The notes: generated by a model not told the origin, from the letters alone. A stretch of 64,000 nt of DNA from Hoplostethus atlanticus (GCA_034670405.1 JAXDDX010000024.1:4672501-4736500); one strand, 5' to 3'; counted from the first letter of the stretch, positions 46,931-60,217 are shown. Numbers and translations are program-made.

Positions 46931-49900
46931 GCCCCATGTGCAGTGTTTCCTGCTGGTCCAGACCTGCTGTCTCTTCCGGTGTAATTTAATTTGCACTCCC
47001 ATAATTCTCTGTTCCTCTGGTGGCTTTGTCTCTAGGGCTCTGTCTGTCTCAACATGTTGATCTCCTCTCATCTCCTTCTTTCTCTCTCTCTCTCTCTCTC
47101 CCTCGGTCTCCCCTCTCTCTCCCTCGGTCTCCCCCTCTCTTTAGAGAGCACCAGATGTGCCTTAAAGGGGGCCCAGTATCTGTCGCTACATCACCTCCAG
47201 CCCTCTCTCCCTCCCTCCTCATATACTCTCTTCCCATCAGGGGCCTTGGTGTTTCTCTCTCTCTCTCCCCCTCTCTGGAAATCTGTGGGTGTTGAGCGCT
47301 CTTTTACTGCTGGAGTGATAGATACTGATCTGGGTTAAGGTCCTTTTCTTCTCTTCAATTACAGGCCTGTCCACACAGTGCCCGCCGTCTTCTGCCTTCA
47401 CCCAGCCTCTCTGCTTCTCTGCTCATTCAATCACTTTTCCTCCTTTACCTCTCTCTCTCTCTCTCTTTCCACTATGAGGTTTACCCCTCATTTCATTTAG
47501 CTGTTTTTCCAGGTTTATGCGCTAACCCCACTCCTGTTCAGACAATCTCAGAAAGGATGTATTGTTTTAAACGCATCAGTATGCTTTGTGAAAAAAGGTT
47601 GAAAAGAAGCCACTGTACTGGAAAGAGTGCAGTGAAGCTGAGCCTTTCCAGAAGAATAAAAGTCTTTGTGAGAGTATGTCAACATGAAATTACGTCAAAT
47701 GTCTGGAAGTTGTTGTTGACATACGTTGTGTCATAAAGTAACTCAAATATGTGTTGTACTCAACTAGACACACAGGTGTGTTGAGACAGGAGGGTGTATT
47801 TACTTTAGGGACACGAGGCTTTGACACAATGTTCAGTTCTGCTATCAACACATACAACATGGACAAATCCTGCACTTTTTTTCTCTCTCTCCCTGAGATT
47901 CAATTACGGCTTTGTTGGTTTTCTACCCAGCTCAAACAGACCCTGGGAAACTCCCCTTCATATGAGCTGCCAGTGTTTGTCTCTCCCCAGGCAGCAGATA
48001 AGGAAATGTGTCTGCTAGAGAAGAGCTCAGCAGCACTCCCATGGAAACGCCTCCACGTCGTCCTGTATTCTCCGTCTACACGGCGCACCGAGACCGTACA
48101 GCTTCCCTCCTTCCCCCTGCCTTGGGCCTTCAGCTCTGATCAACACATCCACTACCCATTCCTTTCTGTCAACGTAGCCTTATCCCTCCCTCTCTCCTGC
48201 AGGCTTGCACTCTGAATTAGTCCTGCTTTTCCTCGGTGCATGGCTATGCGCTCGGTTTGCCGAAAGAGTGCGAGGTGCTGTGTTTCGTGCATGCGCGTGA
48301 GTGTGTTTGTCGGTGCAACATGTGCGGATGCCGACAAGAAGCGACATGCATTTAGAAAGCCCATTGATCGTGGGACCCTAGCCCTGCTCCACCTGTAACC
48401 AGATAAAGGCTGCGGTGATTTGTTTTAATGTGCCCAATTCAATCGGATGGATGACACTGACATCGACACATTTATTCACATTCACAAATACACACTCGCT
48501 ATCGCTCTCTTCTCCCCGTGTGTCGCTGGTATGCTTAGTTGAATGATTGGATGAGTGGGTGATGTGTTATATATGATTTCCTGTGAGAGAGTGGGGAGAG
48601 AGAGAAAGGACGAGAGAGAACAGAAACGACTGCTATTGAGGATTGACTTCATACAAAATTCATAGAACATGGCACACATTCATCCTCTAATACAGCAGTG
48701 CTTTGTTTGCTACTCATTTCCGGTCTGTGACATCTGTAGCACCCCCCCTCCCCCACCGCCCCCCCCTGCCCCCCCCATCTCTGCCCCCGCACTTCTCCCT
48801 TTGTGCTGAGACCCTCTGGGTAATTCAACCTTCTTGCAAAAGCATGACCTGTGACCTGTATTGTAGATTCAAGGAAGGAGAAATTGCTTTTCTATGTAAC
48901 GAGTCACATTGTCGATAAGAGGAGCAAATCAGAACTACATTCAAAGGATGGTACAGGAGGCATAGCAGCGGGTGCACGTACCTGCTAGTTAGACCGCATG
49001 TCTGCACTAATACTTCACAATATCAAAAAGCTGTTTACTGGAATAGAACAGGTAATAGAATAGAATAGATTAAGGGGGTGGTAATGAGAGCTTTCGAGTC
49101 ATCATCAAAACAACAGAAAGAAACCGACACCAGCAAAAGTGAAGTGTGCAGAGAGAGCTACAGTCTGAGCATCTCTCTGGCAGAAAGACAGAAACCGGTC
49201 ACAGTTCCCAGACTCTGGTGACATTCTCACATTACTGAGTCATCATCAGCTGCTCACAGCATGGCCTGATTCAGAGACAGCAAAGCAGAACAGTGAGAGA
49301 AGAATAGACACACACACACACACAGGCGCACTCGCGTACACATTTGTATACACTCACACAAACACACATGGCATGAACACACACACACAGCACCACCGAC
49401 CACACACACATGTGAGAGAGGAGGCTGACAGGGATACAGGAGAAGGTTGGAAGAGGGAAAGAGAGAGAAAAACAAATGAATGGATAGATTAGAGGGAAAA
49501 AGTGATCTGTGGAGCAGGGTGGGCCCGTGTCAGCTCCACTGACATACTGTATTTTCACCGGGTTTGGTACAAACAATTAATTTGAGCACCTGTGCCTACA
49601 TCCTAATCCTTTCCATTTTAATCAGGCTAGTGTTTCTCTGTGGGGTGTGTGTGTGTGTGTGTGCGTGCGCACGTGCATATGTGCATGCGTGTATGAGTGC
49701 AGGGCCTGGTGGGAAGCCATGTTGTAATCTCCCCACTGTTATTTGTCATTGACTTAGCACAGTGAGAGTGAAAGGGGCCGTGATGTTTTGCGCGCTTGCT
49801 GCAGCATATTTACTATCAGTGGAAAACTTGAGGTGGTTTGAGATCTCTGCCACGTGATGTCCCTTTGGCCAATGTGATACTCAGGAGAACTACAAGCACA

Positions 49901-50119
49901 GTTGCTATTACTACAGTAGTACAGTTACAGCTCCAAATGTTTTCAGCCACAATCCCGAGTACTTTTTCCTGTCTGGTAATTCTAGAAACCAGATAACAAT
50001 ATTACATTATTTCATAACTGATACCTGGGGAGCGAAAAGACTGGGCTGTCAGTTAGGTGCAACCCTTTTTCCAGCCATGTGTGATACAGTATATATGTGC
50101 CTGGTGCTTTCACATTTTA

Positions 50120-50277
50120 GTTTTAGTTTGAGGATCTAAGCTTTTTGCACAGACGACGAGATGCACTTACGATCTCTGGTGACTAGTAGGTCTCTTGCCT
50201 ACCTTCGTTGAATGCACTTATTGTAAGTCGCTTTGGATAAAAGCGTCTGCTAAATGACTGTAATGTAATGTAATATT
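50120..50277 (+). repeat. L2/SINE 3' end with UnaL2-type stem-loop
   Basis: CGCTTTGGATAAAAGCG at 50229-50245 folds into a stem with a GGATA loop, the 3' signal recognised by the reverse transcriptase of UnaL2-like LINEs and shared by SINEs they mobilise. It is followed by GTCTGCTAAATGACTG and a short (TGTAA)n tail, as at a true 3' end. The upstream extent is approximate. Confidence 0.7.
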
Positions 50278-50691
50278 ATGTCTAATGGTGATTGCTTTTT
50301 TTTATTCTCGGCTCACTAGGGTTCCCCCCCAGAAAATGTTCCCTCGTGGGGTAGAAACCTCCAGAATAGCAATCGGGTCACGTTACACTAAACCTTCTCA
50401 TTCAAAAACGTTTCCAAATGAGTTTGTGTTGTTATCACAACCCTCGTTACGAAGCCAGAGGAGCTGGTTAATTCACATGGTTGCTCCAGTGGCACCTAGC
50501 AACCGCATCACCATTGAGGAGACTTTGCTGGTATATGGACCATGATAAGTACAGGGACTACAGTATGTGAAAGACCCACGCTGGGTGATAAGACCGAGGA
50601 ATTTGTGAGTGGGCTGAAGCTAAGCACATCCTCACAGCCAAACCTCCCGCAGTCTGACACAATAATTTGATTGTTGAGCGGGGAGGGGAGG

Positions 50692-50695
<4 letters not shown>

Positions 50696-50731
<36 letters not shown>

Positions 50732-50844
50732 GAGAGAGACCTTCTGTGTGGTCCTCACCCTGTGACTGTATTAGTGATGGGTATAGACAGAACCAGGAAA
50801 AGGAACAAAGAAAGAGGAGGAATGGAGGGGTTGCCCTGATGGTG

Positions 50845-50906
<62 letters not shown>
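50696..50906. repeat. (GA)n and long (GT)n microsatellites
   Basis: GA tract at about 50696-50728 and a GT tract of about 29 units at 50849-50906. Confidence 0.96.
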
Positions 50907-50910
<4 letters not shown>

Positions 50911-51990
50911 AAGCAGATGGATTTAAGGGTTGGTGGGGTCAATGAACAATGTGCTGGAGTTTCCCTCTTTCTCTGCAAACCTTTCACCCCTGTTCACCCT
51001 GTACGCCATGTGTCACACTCCAGCCATGTCACTCCTTCTTTCCCCCATCCATCTCTCCTCACCCCAATCTGCTTCATCCTTTCTTTTATCTCTCTCCTTC
51101 CCCATCTGTGTCCACACACACAGTTTCGCCCGGTGTTAGTCCCTGTGCCGTTTCGTGTCTTTTGTTGCAGTTTCGCTCTACAGTGGCATTGAAGGCCCCC
51201 TGACCGATTCCCTGTTAATAATTTATCTGTCATTGGCTTTTGAAAAGCATCGGAGCACCCACCCCCCCTCCCACCGCTTCCTGCTTCCTCACTCTTCTCA
51301 CCCTCTCCCTCCCTTCTTTTGCTCACAAGCATGAGCATGCCCACACATTCAGTCGTACAGTGTTTACAAATGGTGTAGAGACAGCTACTGTATGTGTGTG
51401 TTCATGCGTTTGCCATGTCCTAGCCTGGAGTGGGTGTGTTGGTGTAGCTATCAATTCCCTACCGTTATTCTGCATAGTTTGACCTCAGAAATGACATTTT
51501 GTCCACATTGTTCTCCCTTTTTATCTCTCTCCCTCTTATTGCCCTGCCCATTTTTCCCATGGTGGCTACCCATCTCACAATCACTGCCCCTCTTCGTCAT
51601 CTTCTTCCCTCTCCTCTCCCTATCTCGACCCCCGTAGCCCTAATCCTCCCATGTAGGCTCTTAGCTGGATAAAGCTGTCTTCCATCTCCTCTCTTTATTA
51701 CAGGATTTGCAGCAGTACCCTTTCATATCCCCCTTTTAGCCCTCTTAGGTTCCACAGAGAACCCTCGCTATGTGGCCTTGCTCCTCGGAGGACATAAAAG
51801 GGAGTTGCACAACTGAAGAAAGAGACCGCAGATGATTAAGAAATCCAAGAGATGCTACGTTGATACTCGTGTCAGTGTGGGAAACATTCATCCCCAAGTT
51901 GTTTTGAGGAGAGCAAACGTCTCAAGAACGTAGTCACAGGGAAGTACTTTGTGTGGGGTATGAGAAAAGGTACATTTAATGTGACTCTGT

Positions 51991-51995
<5 letters not shown>

Positions 51996-52054
<59 letters not shown>
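51996..52054. repeat. (GT)n(GA)n compound microsatellite
   Basis: GT tract joined directly to a GA tract: the reverse complement of the (CT)n(CA)n pattern seen elsewhere in the window. Confidence 0.96.
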
Positions 52055-52058
<4 letters not shown>

Positions 52059-52680
52059 GAGAATGAGGGAGACTCTCACAAACTGACTTATTGATTTCCC
52101 ATTTGAAAGCAGGGGTGAGATTTCGGACAGGAGCGATCGGGAGGTGGAGTCGTGAAGGAGGATTGCAGAGTGGAGAGAGGAAATGAGGTGGAAGGAAAAG
52201 ACATAAAGTGATGAGGGTGGGCCGGGCTGCACACCGACAATACAATAATATTGATGATGCTTAGAGAGGTAGTGATCTGGAGGCAGATGTAGGAGGAGAA
52301 CGGACAAATGGGGGAGGGCCGGTGGGCAGTGGGGGCTTGGCCTGTCAAACACACACACACACACACGTGCACATGCATGCACGCACACACACAGTGATCT
52401 GAGATTGATGCATTCAGTCAAGACACAGCTGCTGGTAGCTCTACTCTGGCACAGGAAGTGATGGTGATTGATTGATAGGGGACGATGAGGGTCATATCCT
52501 GTACAGAGGACAGCAGTGCCGCTATACTGACAGAATCACTTTACCTCCCTCACTCTCTCTGGTTTCCCCCTCCATCTCCATCTCTCCTCCATTCATGTCA
52601 CCCAACCCCCCCCCATCCCAACATCTCCTCCTTCCTGCCTGCTGTCTAACCTTAGCCTCTCTCTTTCTGCACAGCTCTCC

Positions 52681-52703
52681 TTTTCTTCTTTCTTTCTTTC
52701 TCT

Positions 52704-52734
<31 letters not shown>
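52681..52734. repeat. (CTTT)n microsatellite
   Basis: About 12 CTTT units with one interruption. Confidence 0.95.
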
Positions 52735-55360
52735 GTGGTGTGGGCATGTGTGTGGTGTGTAATGTGTGTGTGTGTGTGTGTGTGTTCCTGTGTGTTCTTG
52801 GGGCTCAGTGTAATCACAGCTCTAATCTGTCTGCTAGGAGTCTGTGTGTGGGTGACATTAAAGCTCTCATTATCACTGTAACTCAGCACCAATGTCACTG
52901 TGAAGACACCAACGACACATCCACTGCAGCAAAATCAACCCACCATGTCTTTGTGTGTGTATGTGTGAGAGTGTGTGAATGACAAAGAGAGAGAGAGAGA
53001 TTCTTAAGTGAATCGTTTGAGTGATTTCTGGTATCAATTTTTCTTTTTTTTACATTTTTAATGTGATCTAGATTTAATGAATCTCAAAAGCAATATTAGA
53101 TCAAATAGTATATGAGTGCTTCATTTAATATCATGCCCAATGAAAGTTGGGGAATAATGTAGTAGTGTTATGTGATTTATTGAGCAAAATGAATCATCTT
53201 TTGCTCTCGTTTCTAACTTTTCATTAAAAATCGTTTTTTTTAATAGACACCCTATTTGATTTAGCCTAGTGCTGAAGCAAGGCAGAATGAATGAGGGAAA
53301 GAAGAGGTGGAGAGGAGGAATAGTTGGGAAGGAAGAAGAGATAGGTTGCTATAGTAACAGGAAACAGGGTCTGGAATGGAGAGAAAGATGCTGTGTGGAT
53401 CATCTTATTGAGTACAAACCACAATAAATGACTAGTACCATACAGTCTACAGTATGTTGTAGTATGTCTACCATTGCTACCCTATCATTACCAAATATGT
53501 TGACTGTGTTGCTGTACATTTATATATTTTCTTTCTTTCATCAGTCATACATCAACATCCTTTTTTATGCATCCTCTGACCACCTCTGTGAATACTGCTT
53601 GCATAAGCATGGCTATGAGTGCTCTGCACCAAGTTAGCTTGAGTTGTTTGCAGCAAGCATATTAAGTAAAAGTACCAGAGCTGAGAGAAGTGGGTCAGGG
53701 GAGGATATGGGTGTCTGCACCCAGGACGGCTCTGTCTGATTCACACTTACCATCCAATCAGCCACCGACATTAGCACCCTGGCTTCTCTAGCATGCTAAC
53801 TCACAGGCAGGCGGCTGCCCTACTATTTGTGCTGGGTAGAGAGGATAATGCTAGCATGCTAACACACACAGCTAACCAGCTCTATTGTGCACAGTAATGT
53901 GGAGGATATTGTCTTGCTTTTGGCATAGTGACATATAGTCAACCTGCTCTGCTGTTTAAGAACATAGTGCCATCATACTAATGCACAGATCTTGATTGTT
54001 TTGGTGTACTGCTAACATGCTAACATGCTAACACGCAGCCACGTTGCTGTGTTAGTTATGGGAAATAGCCTTGATTTGAAACTGTGGTTGATAAGTGTTT
54101 CCTGAAAAAGACAAATAGGTGTAGATAGAGTGATGTTACGGAGCAGATCCATCAGACTTGTCTCTCATGTCCTTGGTGACGCAGATCTGCAGTTTTTCTG
54201 CAGTAAGAAATGAGAGAGAGAGAGAGACAGAGAGAGAATACATTTCCAGGGTCAGGGGCTGAGACAAACACTGGAGCTCAGGGAATGAACATCTGACATC
54301 TGCAACGGGGACTTGGCGGCTGCTACAGTAGTTCATTTTTCTGGTAGAAATGGGGTTTCTGATTTGCATTATGCAGCAATCTAGCTGCAGTGCCCGTCCT
54401 GCTGTAAGGTACAAAGTTGACAAATATTGGGTTCACATTCAATGGCTGGCCTTGATTTGGTGCAGATGCTGAAACGAATAGATTTCTTATTTGGGTCTTT
54501 GGGCCGAGGCCATGGGAGAGGGAGATAAAGGTTTTGGAGGTCAGGGTTAGATAGTTTTGGCTGACATTAAGAGACAAATGCAGATTGCTGAAGCGAGCCA
54601 ATAATGTAAGTGGGGAAGAAGCGGGGTACGTAGACTATAAGACAGTTTGTCAAACAAGTCGCCAAAAAGGGAATGCTTTCATGTCACAGCAATGATATGG
54701 GATAATAGTATTGTTCTCCCGTTATGGAGGTAAATCAGGGAGCGAACAGGCTGACTCAGTCATACAGAGTTAGCTCGATAACCACCCCAGAGTTTCATTA
54801 TAAGTATCTGCTGATTGGTGCTCATGTTCAGCAGCATTTTACCACTACAGCAATATCATAGAGAGACATGAATTTAAAACCAAAGAATTGTCCACAAGCA
54901 TGCAGACACTCTCATACTTGTACCACGCAGTTTTTGGGTACTTGTAATTTATTGCAATATTTTCATTTGGTGGAACTTTAACTCCACTACCAAATAGAGA
55001 GTTTTTAACATTTTAGTCATCTTTAAGTGTAAATGGACCACTAAAACCTTGATTAATAAAGGTTAATGCATTCAAGATGGACCACTCAAAACCACAGCAT
55101 TCAATTGCACATTTTCTTTAAATACTTAAAGCTGCACTATGTAACTTTATGTAATGTTTAGTCACCGACGGCCCAAAGTGGCAGTAAGAGGTTTGTATTT
55201 TTGAAGACTTCAATACCCGGAAATCATATTGCTCTCCTACTTTCCTCGGACCTATATTTCTTCTGCTTAGTGGTTTGTTGGGTTGGAGGTGATGAGTTAG
55301 GAACATCTTTTCGTAGCAGCTTCAGTCATCTGAAGGGAAGCTGGATTTGCTCATAAATCA

Positions 55361-55423
55361 GCGAGCTAGCGCCTCAGCTATCACTACAGAAAGCCTGTAG
55401 CGATAGCCGAGGCGCTAGCTCGC
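55361..55423. repeat. 29-bp inverted repeat (hairpin)
   Basis: Left arm 55361-55389 and right arm 55395-55423 are reverse complements with two mismatches and a 5-base spacer (AAAGC). Each arm carries GCGAGCTAGCGCCTC or its complement. It lies between a stretch starting near 55125 (AAAGCTGCACTATGTAACTTT) and the reverse transcriptase fragment, so it may belong to a MITE-like repeat. Confidence 0.8.
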
Positions 55424-55535
55424 TCACTGCTGTTTTGGAGCTATGTGCATTAGGGCTTGTAGGTTTCGATTCGTCACTTCCTGTATTCAGAGAAAACGTT
55501 CCCACCAGTGTACCTACCTGACTCCAAAACCTCAT

Positions 55536-56345
55536 TGGGGTGAATGGAGCGAAGGCTGCGTTCTTTCCCCTCTACTCTTCTCCCTGTATACCAGCTGCAC
55601 CTCCGGTCATGAGTCAGTCAAGCTCCTGTTCACAGACGACACCACCCTCATTGGGCTCATCTCTGGTGGGGATGAGTCTGCCTTCAGGTGGGAGAGTGAC
55701 CATCTGGTGACCTGGTGCGGTCAGCTCAATGTCCTAAAGACAGTGGAGATAGTAGTGGATTACAGGAAGAACCCAGCCCCACCCGCCACCATCACCCTGC
55801 ATGACTCCCCAGTCCGCTTCCTGGGTACCATCATCACCCAGGACCTCAAGTGGGAGCTGAACATCAGCTCCATCACTAAAAAAAGCACAGCAGAGGATGT
55901 ACTTCTTGCGGCAGCTAAGGAAGTTCAACCTGCCAAAGTCAATGATGGTGCACTTCTACACCGCCATCATTGAGTCCATGCTCACCTCCTCCATCACCAT
56001 CTGGTACGCTGCTGCCACTGCCAGGGATAAGGGCAGACTGCAGTGTGTCATTTGCTCTAATGAGAATGTGATTGGCTGCAATCCTCCATCTCTCCAGGAC
56101 CTGTACGCCTCCCGGACCCTGAGGCGTGCAGGTAAGATTGTAGCCGACCCCTCCCACCATGGACACAAACTCTTTGAGTCACTCCCCTCAGGCAGGAGGC
56201 AGGAGGCTGCGGTCCATCAAGACCAAAACCTCACGCCACAAGAACAGATTCTTCCCATCTGCAACTGGCCTAATCAACAAGGCCCGAGTCTCCCACTAAC
56301 ATGGACTCTTGTGGATTGTTGTAAATTCAATCACTTTTTAAAATA
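55536..56345 (+). mobile_element. Jockey-superfamily non-LTR retrotransposon fragment (reverse transcriptase), broken
   Basis: The first frame runs VLSPLLFSLYT, then FTDDTTLIGLISGGDES (the F/YxDD catalytic block), WCGQLNVLKTVE, and FLGTIITQDLKWELNISSI. Near 55890 the reading shifts frame and continues MYFLRQLRKFNLPKSMMVHF, PSLQDLYASRTLRRAGKI, HKLFESLPSGRR, then shifts again. Small internal deletions are evident before LKTVE and before RFLG. The 5' part, including any endonuclease, is missing. It resembles the CR1/L2/Rex-type elements that are abundant in fish; the exact clade is uncertain. Confidence 0.8.
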
Positions 56346-56370
56346 GAGAGCAGTCCAATTAAATTATTAC

Positions 56371-56560
56371 AGGCAGCAGGGCAGCCTAGTGGATAGAGGG
56401 GCTGTCCTTCAACTGGCTAACCCAGGTTCAAGCCCCCATGTTGGCAAGTATCCACCAGGCTGGAGTGGACACTTCAGGGGTGCTGTTCTGTAGCTGACCC
56501 TATGCTTTGACGTCCCTGGAGGCAGGCAAATGAAAATGGGGGTCAATAAAGTATGACATT
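56371..56560 (+). repeat. tRNA-derived SINE, copy 2
   Basis: A-box-like AGCCTAGTGGATAG at about 56383, B box GGTTCAAGCCC at 56425-56435, a body with GGGGTGCTGTTCTGTAGCTGACCC, and the tail GGGTCAATAAAGTATGACATT. It begins about 30 bases after the reverse transcriptase fragment. It resembles the copy near 6.3 kb in both promoter boxes, body and tail. Confidence 0.7.
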
Positions 56561-57109
56561 GTTATTTCAGATAGCAAGGAAGATGTAAAAAGTATCAATT
56601 TGTTGTCTCTTATTCAATGAATCTAATAATATTTTATTTGGAGTGCCTGCTAGCTAGATAGCTCATCCAGCTAGCCTCATACCATTAGCAACAGTACTGC
56701 TGTGAACTACCTCCAGACTTTGCTCTGAATGCCTCCAGAGGGTGAGACTACGACTATACGAACAGGAATTATGACAGCGCGCTGAAATTACACATTTTCA
56801 AGGTCTTTAAGAAAAAGTATTGACATCCAACTCTCATGTCAACTAAAGGCACACGGTCCAATTAGTACAATAGTACAATTCTGTTTTTATGTCCTGTCTG
56901 ACAACTCTGACAAGATCTTGTATGTGTGTGAGTGTGTGTGTGTGTGTGTGTGTGTTGCATGATCTGTGGCTGTATCTCAGATCTGTGTGTATGTGCTTAT
57001 GTGTGCATGTGCTGTATATGTGCCCATGCCTCTACTCCGACTGTGCATGTGAGGTGAATGCATTAGTAGAGGCAATAAAGTTGGGATGGGGTGGCTAGCT
57101 GAGTGCAGA

Positions 57110-57345
57110 TTTGAGGGCCAGTGAGCCTGAATGCCCCCCGGCACAGCCGCTCATATTAATGTCTCATATTGTCGGTGCCCCACAGAAATCTCGTAAGTGC
57201 AACCCCACCATATTTTCTCAACTGTAAATGACAGTTGATATGATTCCTGACCCTCGGACTGCGCACATCACTGTATCTAACGACATTTCATTGGCAGCCT
57301 GTCATTGCGAAAAAGCTTTCCATTCTATTAAAATGTCATCAAAAG
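57110..57345. promoter_or_regulatory. Candidate conserved non-coding island in NALF1 intron 1
   Basis: Unique sequence with little simple repeat, including GCTCATATTAATGTCTCATA and CATTTCATTGGCAGCCTG. No coding frame or repeat family explains it. Proposed from texture only. Confidence 0.25.
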
Positions 57346-57787
57346 AATATATGTATGTATATTTCCCATGCTTCCTTTTTGGTAAAGGCAGAGGTAATAG
57401 AGAAAGGCAGAGGGGACTGAGACATCATCATTGTGTGCAGTGACACATATTGATAATACATGGTAACCAATTTATTTCCATTCCCCCCAAAAAAAATTCC
57501 CTAGATGCTAACTGGCATGGAGGTCACAACATAGAAAGATCTGTATTCTAATGCTAGTTCTAATTCTAATGATCTACTATTAACATTGGATTTCGAATGA
57601 AGAGAAAAGGCAAAGGTCATGCAGCTTCACAATGTGTGCTGAATTTTCTGGGGGACATTACCGCAGCTGCAAATGTGCATCACACCTGGAACTACTGTAA
57701 GGCTTCCCCTTCAGTTGTTGGAGATTTGCCCATGTAATTGTGTGTGTGTGTTTGTGTACAGTATATCCATGTGTTTGTTGCTTTGCA

Positions 57788-57801
57788 CACTCACAGAGAA
57801 A

Positions 57802-57840
<39 letters not shown>
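57788..57840. repeat. (GA)n microsatellite
   Basis: GA tract with one CA interruption. Confidence 0.95.
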
Positions 57841-57846
<6 letters not shown>

Positions 57847-58469
57847 GGAGATGCAGTGGCAGCTGTGCACCTGTGTGAGTGTCTGCTTTGTCCCATGTCA
57901 GAGCAGCCTCTTTGAAGCGTGATGTTATCAACCCCCCGTGATGAAAGGCAGGATTTGTCCTCTCCAGGTGTACCTGGGAGAGGAAGAGGGGAGAGGTGAG
58001 AGAGAAGTGAGAATTGAGAGGGAGAGGGTGGTCTCTGCATGGACCTGGGCCCACGCTGAACATTTGTGATTGGCTTGTTATTAAGCCCCTTTATGCAACC
58101 CCGAGTTAAGTCTCCAGTCTAGGCATGAGCTGCATTAAATGTTAAATCCCTGGTGGAAGAGTTTTAAATATTTTACAGAATCATCATCAACCCTTTTCTA
58201 TCATCTCTCAATTATCTGCCTGCAGTAGCGACTATAGTAAACCATATTTGATGATATTGAATTACTATGTGGCCAAAAAGTAATTCAGTCTCCACAGGCT
58301 ACAGCGTCTCTCTTTCTATCTATCTTTGGAAATATTACAATGCTTTTTGTATTTCACTTTTTTACAGACGTGGTTTGAACAAAACAATCCAACAAACTGT
58401 TGTTTGACTTGGTTTGAATCAAACAATCATTTCAACAAAATGTTCACAGAGATCAGCTTTTGACAGTAG

Positions 58470-58560
58470 AATACTGGTGCAATACGATGCGATGCGATAC
58501 ATTATGATACAATACGATATGACAAGATACAAAAAAAACTACGATACAGTCGATATTGTC
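58470..58560. repeat. Degenerate CGATA-type repeat
   Basis: About ten loosely spaced copies of (A)CGATA, TGATAC or GATGCGATAC in 90 bases. It resembles the GATAC-rich repeat common in fish genomes. Confidence 0.7.
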
Positions 58561-59959
58561 CCAAAAGGAATTCAGCTTGCAAAAGGCACAACAGTGGGCA
58601 ACGCAGCCATCAGGTAACAACATGGAGTTATCAGTCTGGTCAGCCTACTAATACACATGGAAAAGCCAGCACTGAAAATGAAGTGCTCAAGGTACTCAGC
58701 AATGAAACAACATTCATTCATTTTAACAACGTTTGCATTAGTGTTATTGGTGTCGATGTCGGTGTCGATATATACTGATTTTTTATTACTATATTGATTT
58801 ATGGCTGTAAACAATGGCAGAAAAGTTCTTGACTGAATCTTAGGTTGTGTTCAATTCCACCGTGCTTATGATATGATGCACAAAAATAAAAGACATCTGT
58901 AACAAAACTACTGGGGCGGTTGCTTATCGGGGTCCTGAGTGTGACCGACATGTTCTCACCTTCCCAGATGAACTACATTAGCAGTGCTAATGGCTTTAGG
59001 GTTCGATTCAACCGCTCCGAACAGGACAGGTGTGAAAGCGCCCACATATTGCTTCGTCTTATCTCCCAACTGTTCTATTCTCTTCAACATCTTCATACCC
59101 CTCTTATCCTTGGAAACCTTGCCTCTTTATGCGCTCTTTTTCTAATCCCACTCCGTCTGTGAGTGACGTTGAACACGACAGGTCAAGCCAGGTGTATAAT
59201 ATAATACAGAGGCTCCCTGCTCCCTCTGAGGAACCTGGGTTCCTGTTAGGTGACAGAGCCCCAGCCGAATATTTCTTTAAATGACACTACCTCGCCACCG
59301 AGAAGGAAGAAACTTGAAACGAGGAAACTATGAGGAAGAAAAGGACCATTATGTCTTTGTGCAGTGTGTGAACATGGTGGACAAACAGCTCTCTACCCAG
59401 TTGGCATAGTGGGTAGACCCTGATCATGTTTGCCTTCTCACTTTGTAGTGGATGTATCTGCGTGATTGCGTTGAGTAATTCATTGTGGGACTCACTAACA
59501 GAGGTGTATGCTATATTGTAAAAATGAGTTGAGTTTATGCTGATATTATCTTATTGCTGGCTGACAAAAGGTATGCCATCTCTAAAGTAAAATCAAGAAT
59601 TGCAATAGGTCCTGGGCCTAAAAGATGCATGCTAGAAACAAAATGTTTGTTCAGGTTAGCGATTTAGCTAACAAAACTAGTGACAAACCAATTAACAGTG
59701 AAAAAAGGAAGGCACACCATTAAACAGTGCTATAAGTTTTACACTTTTGCTCCCATGTGTGCTCACGTGATGCTTCTTGATAGATTCCTACACACGCTCC
59801 GTGCTGTACCCAGCTCACTTTGACAAACCTCTGGGACTGACATTTTCTGAATGTGTGCATTTTCTTGCTTGTTCCTTTGTGTCTGTGGCTAATAAGTACC
59901 TCCCCGGGGGCCTCCAGTCCCCCCCCACCGAATCTCCAACACCAACCGTGCACCCTGCT

Positions 59960-60117
59960 GGCTCAGGTTGTCTGGAAACTCACCCTAATATAGATCAGGC
60001 ACCTGGGAGAACAGCACGGGGTCCTGGCCTGCGGCCTGTGCCGGAGCTTTATTGATAGGCACTGGGCCGGCCTGCCAATATCGCAGCAGCACCCAGGGAC
60101 CTTGTGGCTGTCATTTA
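59960..60117. promoter_or_regulatory. Candidate conserved non-coding island in NALF1 intron 1
   Basis: A GC-rich unique block with GGAGCTTTATTGATAGGCAC and CCAATATCGCAGCAGCACCC, bounded by (GT)n from 60119. No frame explains it. Proposed from texture only. Confidence 0.25.
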
Positions 60118-60182
60118 GTGTGTGTGTGTTTATGTGTGTGTGTGTGTGCTTGCATGTATGCGATTGTGCCTTTGTGTGTGTG

Positions 60183-60217
<35 letters not shown>

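Noticed and set aside
51888-52421. 177-codon minus-strand frame
   Set aside because: Made largely of translated CT and AC repeats.
55443-56346. Reverse transcriptase frames as a host gene
   Set aside because: Frameshifts, deletions and typical non-LTR motifs mark it as a dead retrotransposon piece.
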